DNA from: Candidatus Yanofskybacteria bacterium CG10_big_fil_rev_8_21_14_0_10_46_23
GTDB lineage: Bacteria > Patescibacteriota > Minisyncoccia > 2-02-FULL-40-12 > IGHO2-12-FULL-4
DNA: 34,768 bases
NCBI GenBank assembly: GCA_002771135.1
Contig: PCXO01000010.1
Location: forward strand, 64,025-98,792
Reading direction: 5' to 3'
Shown here: in pieces, positions 27,974 through 34,768 of the stretch
How positions within the stretch are numbered: the first letter of the stretch is position 1
Layout of the letters: each line of letters starts with the position of its first letter
The notes under the pieces: model-generated
What the model was told of the DNA's origin: nothing
Databases searched by the model: none
The model's input: the letters and a program-made list of their open reading frames with translations, nothing else
Translations under genes and position numbers: made by a program

Positions 27974-28000
27974 CCCAAAAAGCCACTAGAGCTTTTTGGG
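27974..28000 (-). terminator. Terminator between the CBS-TM gene and gatC
   Basis: cccaaaaagc-cactaga-gctttttggg, 10-bp stem. Confidence 0.6.
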
Positions 28001-28007
28001 CCCTAGG

Positions 28008-28664
28008 TTATTGATAAACGACAAATCGAAGAATGAAGGCGAAGGCGACAAAAAAGCCAACCACCGCGAAAAGAATCGAGAAAAAAAGCCAGTGCCGGGC
28101 CCGCGCTTTTGTTGTCAGCGTAAACTGATCCCCAAAATTACCGACAAATTCCTCGATCTGCAGATCGATCGATTTCTGGGCTCGCCCACCGCCGGGCTTG
28201 GGGCCCACTAAAAATTGGATCAGATCATGCCGACTGATGATCCCTTTAAGTTTCCTGTCCGGACCGACAATGGGAATCGGGTTAACCCGATGATGCTCCG
28301 AAAAAGCCTTGGCAACCGCGTCAATGCTCTCATCGATCCGAACCATTAACGGATCGTGATTCATAACATCGCTGACCTTCAGATTTAAGATCGGCTCAAT
28401 TTCTTTCTTGAATTGACTTTTCTCTTGACTCAAAACCGGCAGTTGCTCCATCAGTTTTATGAAGGTCGGGATATGAAAAGCCGTCCCCTTCGAGATTAAG
28501 TCGTATTGGGTCAAAATTCCGACAACTCTCTGATCAATATCGACGACCGGCAAGCCATCAAAGTTATGTTCGAAAATTCGCCGCGCCACCTCAACCACCG
28601 GCTCATCTGCGAAAGCCGTTACCACCTCCTTTGTCATAATATCGGCGACCGTGGGTCGAGGCAT
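28008..28664 (-). CDS. CBS-domain-pair protein with C-terminal transmembrane segment
   Basis: VADIMTKEVVTAFADEPVVEVARRIFEHNFDGLPVVD...VSDVMNHDPLMVRIDESIDAVAKAF; C-terminal WLFFSILFAVVGFFVAFAFILRFVVY. Confidence 0.9.
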   Translation of the reverse strand: MPRPTVADIMTKEVVTAFADEPVVEVARRIFEHNFDGLPVVDIDQRVVGILTQYDLISKGTAFHIPTFIKLMEQLPVLSQEKSQFKKEIEPILNLKVSDVMNHDPLMVRIDESIDAVAKAFSEHHRVNPIPIVGPDRKLKGIISRHDLIQFLVGPKPGGGRAQKSIDLQIEEFVGNFGDQFTLTTKARARHWLFFSILFAVVGFFVAFAFILRFVVYQ

Positions 28665-28668
28665 AAGA

Positions 28669-28872
28669 TTATTTTCCTGAAAAAATTATCGTCTCCAGAG
28701 GCCGGAAAAAGGCGGGAGTTTCCAAATTGACAGCTCTTGGTTTACCGGAAGATTGACTCGCGTCGGATTGGGCTAGCTCGGTCGTAAACCGGCCGGCCCC
28801 CCAGAAATAAAAGACTCCAGAAAAGGCGTAGAGCCCGAAGATTATCCCAATGGCAATAAAAGTTTTTCTCAT
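28669..28872 (-). CDS. Small single-TM protein, paralog 1 of a tandem triplet
   Basis: MRKTFIAIGIIFGLYAFSGVFYFWGAGRFTTELAQSDAS...; ATG one nt after the stop of the upstream paralog. The 29007 start is rejected. Confidence 0.75.
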   Translation of the reverse strand: MRKTFIAIGIIFGLYAFSGVFYFWGAGRFTTELAQSDASQSSGKPRAVNLETPAFFRPLETIIFSGK

Positions 28873-28873
28873 T

Positions 28874-29128
28874 TTATCTTCTTCGGACGGGAGGCTGAGA
28901 AGTTTTCTGATTGAAAAGAGCCCAAGGAGTAAAATTAGATACGACCCTGAAGATGCTCGGGGTTCTAGGCACAATGACGCCGTCCCCCCTAACGGTGAAA
29001 TCATCACTCGCGTCGGATTCCGATGGCACCGCGACTAGCCGTCCGCTACCCAGAAGATAGAGGGTCGCAACTACAAAATAAGCTAGAACAACGATGCCAA
29101 TCCATTTTAAAATCTTTTTTAGTTTCAT
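28874..29128 (-). CDS. Small single-TM protein, paralog 2 of a tandem triplet
   Basis: MKLKKILKWIGIVVLAYFVVATLYLLGSGRLVAVPSESDASDD... Confidence 0.78.
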   Translation of the reverse strand: MKLKKILKWIGIVVLAYFVVATLYLLGSGRLVAVPSESDASDDFTVRGDGVIVPRTPSIFRVVSNFTPWALFNQKTSQPPVRRR

Positions 29129-29205
29129 TTAAAAAATATGGAAGATGACTCTCCCAAGACTATTTACCCTTTAAATATGACTGGGAACTGAAACCTGACA
29201 ATTAG

Positions 29206-29457
29206 CTATCGGGTTGGGGCCTTCTTCAACCTGGCCGAATTTTCAACGCTGGGACTGCTAAAAATATCCAACGGATTCCAATAATAGCGAACCAACGTTG
29301 TCGCTCTTACTCTAATACCATAGGCCATATCCTCGGTTGCTTCCGATTCTGAAGGCGCCACTGCCAAATAACCCTTTCCGAAAATAAGAGCGGTCATTCC
29401 CAGAACGTAGATCAAGACAACCACTCCAACAGTTTTTAACACTTTTTTACCTCTCAT
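29206..29457 (-). CDS. Small single-TM protein, paralog 3 of a tandem triplet
   Basis: MRGKKVLKTVGVVVLIYVLGMTALIFGKGYLAVAPSESEATED... Confidence 0.78.
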   Translation of the reverse strand: MRGKKVLKTVGVVVLIYVLGMTALIFGKGYLAVAPSESEATEDMAYGIRVRATTLVRYYWNPLDIFSSPSVENSARLKKAPTR

Positions 29458-29494
29458 AAAAAATTCTCAAAAGTTAATAAATCGCTCCTTAGCT

Positions 29495-31501
29495 TCACTT
29501 AAGTATAGCCGAAAACTGGTTCTCATCCAAAATTGTTATCCCCATAGATCGGGCTTTCTCCAATTTTGAGCCGGGGGTTTTGCCCGCGACTAAATAATCT
29601 AGGTCTTTTGTGATCCCGGCAACAACTTTCCCTCCTAAGGCTCGGACCTGATTTGAGGCTTCCAATCTGGAAATTGAGTTGAGGGTTCCGGTGAAAAGGA
29701 AGGTTTTGCCAAAAAGCTTTCCACGATTAACCTTTTGAACCTCAACCCGCACCCCCTTCGTTTTAAACTTTTCCAAAAGAGCTTGGTTTTTCAAATCTCC
29801 AAACCAATCGGCGATCGACTTCGCTACAATTTCGCCAATATCATTTATTTTAACCAGGTCTTCAATGGAAGCCGTCTTTACTTTATCTAAAACCCCAAAG
29901 TGCTCCGCTAAGGCGATCGCGGTTTGATCGCCGACCTGAGGAATTCCCAAAGAGTAAAGGAAACGATCCAAACTAATTGTCTTTTTGGCCTTAATCGCCG
30001 TAATAATATTTTTGGCGGAAATCTCCGCAAACCGATCTAGCTCCAACAGGTCTGACTCCTTCAAAGAAAAAAGATCCGCCGAGTCCTTTATCAAGTCGGC
30101 GTAAACCAATTGATCAATAATTTTTGGCCCCAAGCCATCAATATTTAAGCCCGCCTTTGAAACCGCATGGTAAAGTCCTTCTCTTTTTATCATTGGACAG
30201 TTTTTATTCCGACACCGATGGGCCGCCTCCCCAATTTTCCGGACAACATCACCGTCGCAAATTGGGCAAGTTTTTGGGAATTTAAATTTTTCTTCTCGGC
30301 CGGTTCGAAGTTCCGGTAAAACTTTAATGATGTCGGGGATGACGTCCCCGGCCCGGCCGACAACAACCGTATCGCCAATCCGAAGCCCCAACCGCTCAAT
30401 TTCGTCTTCATTGTGAAGTGTAGCTCGCGAAACCGTTACCCCGCCAATCGCTACTGGTTCTAGCAAAGCGATCGGGGTTAGAGTCCCCGTTCGACCGACA
30501 CTGACACTAATGCCCCTGACTTTAGTTGTCGCTTGGTCGGGTGAAAATTTGTAAGCGACCGCCCCTCGCGGAGTTTTACCGACCACTCCCAGCGCTTGAA
30601 AGTCTTTCAAGCTGTTGACGCTAACGACAATGCCATCAATCTGAAAACCCAGAGAATCTTTCTTAATTTCCCATTTATCCCGGAAACCTTGGACCGACTC
30701 GGCCTTTGAGATCGTTTGCGCTTCTTTATTGGTTGGGAAACCCAAGCCCGTTAAAATTTGGTACTCTTGTTCCCGAGTCTTTTGACCCAAATCAGAGATT
30801 AGGGCATAGGCCAGAAACTGAAGTTGACGGGTCGCGGTGATTTTCGGATCCAACTGTCGAATTGAACCGGCCGCTAAATTTCGCGGATTAGCATACAGAC
30901 TCTCGCCTTGCTTGGTCCGTTCCCGATTAACTCTGGCCAGCTCGGCCTTGGTCATAAAAACCTCCCCCCGGACAACCACCTCTCCCCGTCCCCCCAGATC
31001 GCCCTTGAGCCGCAGGGGAATGGCCGTGATGGTCTTGATATTTTCCGTCACCTCTTCCCCAATCTGACCATCGCCTCGAGTCGCCCCCGCCACTAAAAGA
31101 CCGCCTCGATAAACCAGCTCCATGGCCAAACCATCTATTTTTAGATCGCAAAAGTAACCGCCTCGGTCAAATTCCGGTCTTATTTTTTTGTTCCGATTGA
31201 TCCAAGCCTCCAAATCGGCTTGATTAAAAACATCGACGAAAGAGAGCATCCTTTGGGGGTGTTTAAATTTTTTGAACCCCCCCTGAACCTCTCCGCCGAC
31301 TCGCTGGGTCGGTGAATCGGGCGTGATTAAATCAGGAAATTCATCTTCAATTTTCTGAAGCTCATTTTTTAGCGAGTCCAGGGCCTCCGCCGAAATTTCC
31401 TGTCGATCTTCGACGTGATAAAGATGGCGGTGATAATCAATCTCCCGTCGGAGTTTCTCCGCTCGAAGACGCGCCTCCTTTTTGCTCTCGAAATTGAGCA
31501 T
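29495..31501 (-). CDS. ligA: NAD-dependent DNA ligase LigA
   Basis: DLKIDGLAMELVYRGG adenylation motif, CPICDGDVV...CRNKNCP zinc finger, HhH repeats and C-terminal BRCT. Confidence 0.97.
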   Translation of the reverse strand: MLNFESKKEARLRAEKLRREIDYHRHLYHVEDRQEISAEALDSLKNELQKIEDEFPDLITPDSPTQRVGGEVQGGFKKFKHPQRMLSFVDVFNQADLEAWINRNKKIRPEFDRGGYFCDLKIDGLAMELVYRGGLLVAGATRGDGQIGEEVTENIKTITAIPLRLKGDLGGRGEVVVRGEVFMTKAELARVNRERTKQGESLYANPRNLAAGSIRQLDPKITATRQLQFLAYALISDLGQKTREQEYQILTGLGFPTNKEAQTISKAESVQGFRDKWEIKKDSLGFQIDGIVVSVNSLKDFQALGVVGKTPRGAVAYKFSPDQATTKVRGISVSVGRTGTLTPIALLEPVAIGGVTVSRATLHNEDEIERLGLRIGDTVVVGRAGDVIPDIIKVLPELRTGREEKFKFPKTCPICDGDVVRKIGEAAHRCRNKNCPMIKREGLYHAVSKAGLNIDGLGPKIIDQLVYADLIKDSADLFSLKESDLLELDRFAEISAKNIITAIKAKKTISLDRFLYSLGIPQVGDQTAIALAEHFGVLDKVKTASIEDLVKINDIGEIVAKSIADWFGDLKNQALLEKFKTKGVRVEVQKVNRGKLFGKTFLFTGTLNSISRLEASNQVRALGGKVVAGITKDLDYLVAGKTPGSKLEKARSMGITILDENQFSAILK

Positions 31502-31503
31502 GG

Positions 31504-31842
31504 TTAAAAATTGACCTCTAGGGCCCGGTTAACCCGATTAAACGTTCCCACGGCTTTAATGGTCAAGCCGGAGCAATCGGTCGGAGTCAATACAACCGTT
31601 GCTCCCGTCGTAAAAACGGGTGGCAGTGGCGTCGGGATCGGGCCCTTTTCGCTGATGTAGAGACACCATTCCAGCCCACTATCGGCCGCGAAAAGGGCCG
31701 TGGGCGAATTTCGAGCATCGACGGAGAGTCTGATTTTGGGGATAAAAACCGCCGAGAGGCCAAAAGCAATCGAAAGAATAACCCCCAAGAATAGAAGTGA
31801 GAGGAGTAGGGCGATTCCGGATTGTCGGTTATCTTTTTTCAT
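31504..31842 (-). CDS. Pilus assembly protein, PilX-like N-terminus
   Basis: SGIALLLSLLFLGVILSIAFGLSAVFIPK...ADSGLEWCLYI. Confidence 0.7.
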   Translation of the reverse strand: MKKDNRQSGIALLLSLLFLGVILSIAFGLSAVFIPKIRLSVDARNSPTALFAADSGLEWCLYISEKGPIPTPLPPVFTTGATVVLTPTDCSGLTIKAVGTFNRVNRALEVNF

Positions 31843-31843
31843 T

Positions 31844-32374
31844 TTATTGATCGATGACGAAACGTTGCGATAAAGTTGTCTGGGTGGTGAGCGTCACGGT
31901 CGTTCGACCCTTTGTCGCCTGGGCACTTACCACCATGGTCACTCGGGGCTGACGATTATCTTCACCGACGCCGGAGATATAAAAGTCTAAGTCGGTTATG
32001 GTTATGTCTTCCGCGGTCAACAGAGTTGTGGCCGACTCCTCGGCCACAACTCTGTTAATCACCCCATTGTTTAGCTGGTAGGTGATATTCCCATTAACCG
32101 GATGGTCAATGTTAAGAGTTGCGGTCGGGCTTGTACAGCCCCCGCAATTTATTCGAGCCACCCGAATCTCGCGGGCGATCGCCTCAAAGCTAAAATTTAT
32201 ATTTTCTTGAACTTCTTGAATCAGTTGGGCCCGACGTTGAATGTTCAGGGCGCCGACAAAAATTCCCCCAATCCCTAGAATAACCACCGAAAAAATAAAA
32301 ATCGAAATTAAAAGTTCAACCAAAGTAAAGCCGGCTTGAGATTCTTTGTTTTTGAAATTAGGGTAACCAGTCAT
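31844..32374 (-). CDS. Minor pseudopilin, PilW/PilV-like
   Basis: Type III signal/prepilin motif AGFTLVELLISIFIFSVVILGIGGIFV. Confidence 0.85.
   Translation of the reverse strand: MTGYPNFKNKESQAGFTLVELLISIFIFSVVILGIGGIFVGALNIQRRAQLIQEVQENINFSFEAIAREIRVARINCGGCTSPTATLNIDHPVNGNITYQLNNGVINRVVAEESATTLLTAEDITITDLDFYISGVGEDNRQPRVTMVVSAQATKGRTTVTLTTQTTLSQRFVIDQ
32019..32056. repeat. Perfect 17-bp inverted repeat with 4-nt loop inside a pseudopilin CDS
   Basis: aacagagttgtggccga-ctcc-tcggccacaactctgtt. Confidence 0.95.
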
Positions 32375-32885
32375 AAAGGTGTTCTTCAACGATAATCGAC
32401 TTCGCCGAGGCTCGCTCTGCCCAACTAACCGTCACCGTCACAATTTTGTGAAAAGCGCCTTCCCCGGTTGGCGTACTGATAACCACTTTGCGTTTGAAGA
32501 TCGAATCTGCCCCAAGGTCATAGCCAAAAACTCCGGTCGCCGGATCTTTTTTCAAAAACTGGTCGTTAAAAGACCGTAGAGCATAAGCGGGGTCCCAGCG
32601 ACTGTTGAGACTATTCCAAGTCAGCGCCTGAACTTCATGGGTCCCATTGGGAAGCGTGTTGCCAAAAGTATCCGTAGCGTGCCACTCGTTATCTCGAATG
32701 TTGCGGACCAGCTCGACCCCCTCTTGGGCCAAATGGGCCCCCAAGATATTATTCCCCACTCGGGTTGCATTGGCGAGATTTTGGGTAATAATAAAGAAAA
32801 CTCCCACCAAGGCAACGCTTAGAACAAAGAGGGTGACTAGGACCTCGATCAACGTAAAACCATTTTTTTCTTTATTAGATAACAT
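32358..32885 (-). CDS. Minor pseudopilin, PilV-like
   Basis: MLSNKEKNGFTLIEVLVTLFVLSVALVGVFF; start at 32885 instead of 32978 to limit overlap. Confidence 0.82.
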   Translation of the reverse strand: MLSNKEKNGFTLIEVLVTLFVLSVALVGVFFIITQNLANATRVGNNILGAHLAQEGVELVRNIRDNEWHATDTFGNTLPNGTHEVQALTWNSLNSRWDPAYALRSFNDQFLKKDPATGVFGYDLGADSIFKRKVVISTPTGEGAFHKIVTVTVSWAERASAKSIIVEEHLYDWLP

Positions 32886-33435
32886 CAATTCGACCGGAAT
32901 TATAAATCCGAATAGTTTTGCAGGGCGCCTCCCCGCAATTAAATCCCCCGAAACCGAGACTGATGTCTTCATAACCATCCGCGCTATAGTTGTTATTTAT
33001 GTAAGTCCTCGGATCGGGGGGTTCGAAGAAAATGTCGGCAAAAGCTGATTTAATCTCAATATTCTTATCCGAAAAAACTATGGTCTGATGAATCTGATCC
33101 GAGCTGGCGCTGTAATTCCGATTCTGAGTGGCACAACTCCCCGTGAAGGGCTTGGGGCTAACGAAGACAAAGGCCGAATTGCCATCTTCATAGTGGACGC
33201 CATACCCGCAGGGAATATCCCCCCGAACATCAGTCGTTGTTACCGCTTGGGTTTGGGCCGATCGGACGCCACTGACGAATTGCAGGGCGGCGCGCTGAAT
33301 CGTTGACTCACTTCGAGACAAGGCCCCAAAGTTACTCAAAACCGAAGCTGAAACAATGGCTAGAACCGCCAAACTGATCAGAATTTCGATTAAGGTAAAC
33401 CCGGCATTCTTAAAAACTCGGCCAAAGCTTTTCAT
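32875..33435 (-). CDS. Prepilin, GspH/FimT-like
   Basis: NAGFTLIEILISLAVLAIVSASVLSNF. Confidence 0.82.
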   Translation of the reverse strand: MKSFGRVFKNAGFTLIEILISLAVLAIVSASVLSNFGALSRSESTIQRAALQFVSGVRSAQTQAVTTTDVRGDIPCGYGVHYEDGNSAFVFVSPKPFTGSCATQNRNYSASSDQIHQTIVFSDKNIEIKSAFADIFFEPPDPRTYINNNYSADGYEDISLGFGGFNCGEAPCKTIRIYNSGRIDVI

Positions 33436-33444
33436 GTGCCCTCA

Positions 33445-34221
33445 CTATAGCAAAAGTCTCATAAAAAATGAATTTATGACTGGTCCCCAAATAATCAGAA
33501 TGAGGCCGGAGCCGGCTAAAAAACTTCCAAAAGGGATCGCCGTTTTTCGGGTTGCCCGGCCTCGCAGTAGCAGACCTGCGGAAAACCCCAACGCGCCGAT
33601 TATCGCCAGATAAACCAACCATATGGCTTGGGGAAATCCGAAAACTAGACCCAAGAGACCCCCCAATTTAGCATCTCCGAAACCAATCCAGCGACCTTTG
33701 GAAATCCACCATGGGAGCCCGAAAAAAATAAAAAGCCCCAACCCCGTTGCAAAATTGGCCCACGGAAGATCAATCTGGAGTGGGAATCGCCAGTAGATCA
33801 GTCCCAAAAAGCCTCCCCAAACAACCAAGACCAAAAGAAGCAATCGGTCCGGAATTATCTGGTAGCGATAATCAATCAGCGCGATCAGAAACAAAGTTGA
33901 TCCTAAAAATAAGCCTAAAATTGTTCCCCCATCTAATCCCCGGGCCTGAATCAAGACAACAAAAAACAGTCCCATTATCAGCTCCGCCAAAAGATAGCCG
34001 AACCCAATTAATTTGTGGCAATAACGGCACCGGCCCCGTTGAAAGATAAAACTGAAAAATGGGATCAACTCGAACCAGCGCAATTGTCGCTGACAAAATT
34101 CACAAATCGAGCGCGCGTTCGCCCAGGGGCGCGACTGAGGTAAGCGAAAAGAAAGAGCGTAGGTAAGGCTCCCTACGCTCCCTCCGACAAAAAACCAGAA
34201 TAGAATTAAACTTATCTGCAA
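33445..34221 (-). CDS. pilD: Prepilin peptidase/N-methyltransferase (A24)
   Basis: CEFCQRQL...CRYC zinc motif; aspartates in LIDYRYQIIPD and GFGDAKLGGLLG. Confidence 0.93.
   Translation of the reverse strand: MQISLILFWFFVGGSVGSLTYALSFRLPQSRPWANARSICEFCQRQLRWFELIPFFSFIFQRGRCRYCHKLIGFGYLLAELIMGLFFVVLIQARGLDGGTILGLFLGSTLFLIALIDYRYQIIPDRLLLLVLVVWGGFLGLIYWRFPLQIDLPWANFATGLGLFIFFGLPWWISKGRWIGFGDAKLGGLLGLVFGFPQAIWLVYLAIIGALGFSAGLLLRGRATRKTAIPFGSFLAGSGLILIIWGPVINSFFMRLLL
34155..34180. repeat. Intragenic inverted repeat near the 5' end of pilD
   Basis: gagcgtagg-taaggctc-cctacgctc, perfect 9-bp stem. Confidence 0.8.
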
Positions 34222-34224
34222 TTT

Positions 34225-34728
34225 TTAAATCGTCTGGCCAACATCATAAATACACTCGTTGTCACTCAGGTCGCGATTAGCACAGGCTTCTGAGCCAGCC
34301 GCGGCGGCATTGACTCCGGTCGTATCCCAACCGGTAGAGGAGTTGATATCCGAGTCACCGGCGGACCAGTTTCCGCGTCCCTCCATCTCTGTGTAAAGAT
34401 GGTAACCGAGTCGGCGTGAGTTTGAGGTATCCACAACATACTCGTAAGCCCCGCCATCCAAGGGGTCAACCGGCACCTGAGTAATATAGTTATTGGTTAC
34501 TAAATCAGCCGCTGTTAAGGGGTCGGGCGGATACTGACCAAAATCGTCAAAGTAAAGCTCTACCGCTGATCGCAGATTATTTATGTCAGAGATACGTTTG
34601 GCATCTCGCGCTTTAGCTCGAGCGGTGCCTAATTGAAGTAACAACAACGTCGAAAGGACGCCGATAATAGCGATAACGACCAATAGCTCAACTAGGGTAA
34701 AACCCTTCTCTTTGTTTCTTCTAAACAT
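34225..34728 (-). CDS. Type IV major pilin/GspG-like prepilin
   Basis: KGFTLVELLVVIAIIGVLSTLLLLQLGTARAKARDAKRISDINNLRSAVELYFDDFGQYPP. Confidence 0.88.
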   Translation of the reverse strand: MFRRNKEKGFTLVELLVVIAIIGVLSTLLLLQLGTARAKARDAKRISDINNLRSAVELYFDDFGQYPPDPLTAADLVTNNYITQVPVDPLDGGAYEYVVDTSNSRRLGYHLYTEMEGRGNWSAGDSDINSSTGWDTTGVNAAAAGSEACANRDLSDNECIYDVGQTI

Positions 34729-34768
34729 AGTTTGGAAATATAATTAGTCCGAATCAGACTGAATAAGG

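Noticed and set aside
28873-29007. N-terminal extension of ORF 28669..29007
   Set aside because: Overlaps paralog 2; ATG at 28872 restores alignment with the two paralogs.

Overview
The 34.8 kb window is dense, mostly minus-strand, and looks like a small-genome Patescibacteria/CPR-type bacterium. This is inferred from gene content, minimal domain architectures and CPR-like pilin and GatCAB genes; no database search was run. TGA is used as a stop, so standard code 11 fits. Order of content: class II (B12-dependent) ribonucleotide reductase cut by the left edge; ftsZ-ftsA-ybeY-trmD-khpA-rpsP-rnc-nusB-rpmF; divergent dnaE-thrS; gatB; thyA converging on a tmk-like gene; rplK-nusG-secE-gyrB; pheT-pheS; a tRNA cluster (Asp, Met, fMet) with duplicated tRNA fragments and a GIY-YIG gene; gatC-gatA followed by three uncharacterised small genes; a CBS-TM protein and three tandem paralogous single-TM proteins; ligA; and a type IV pilus/pseudopilin operon with prepilin peptidase. 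Most of the window is housekeeping. Best candidates for something undescribed: (a) a membrane-anchored protein with a perfect RNxxxH HEPN motif plus two tiny, apparently paralogous Cys-rich proteins downstream of gatA; (b) the tandem triplet of single-TM proteins upstream of ligA; (c) a 62-bp repeat carrying a perfect hairpin and the 3' end of tRNA-Asp; (d) several genes with promoter -10 boxes 6-11 nt from the ATG, suggesting leaderless transcription; (e) a perfect 17-bp inverted repeat inside a pseudopilin gene.
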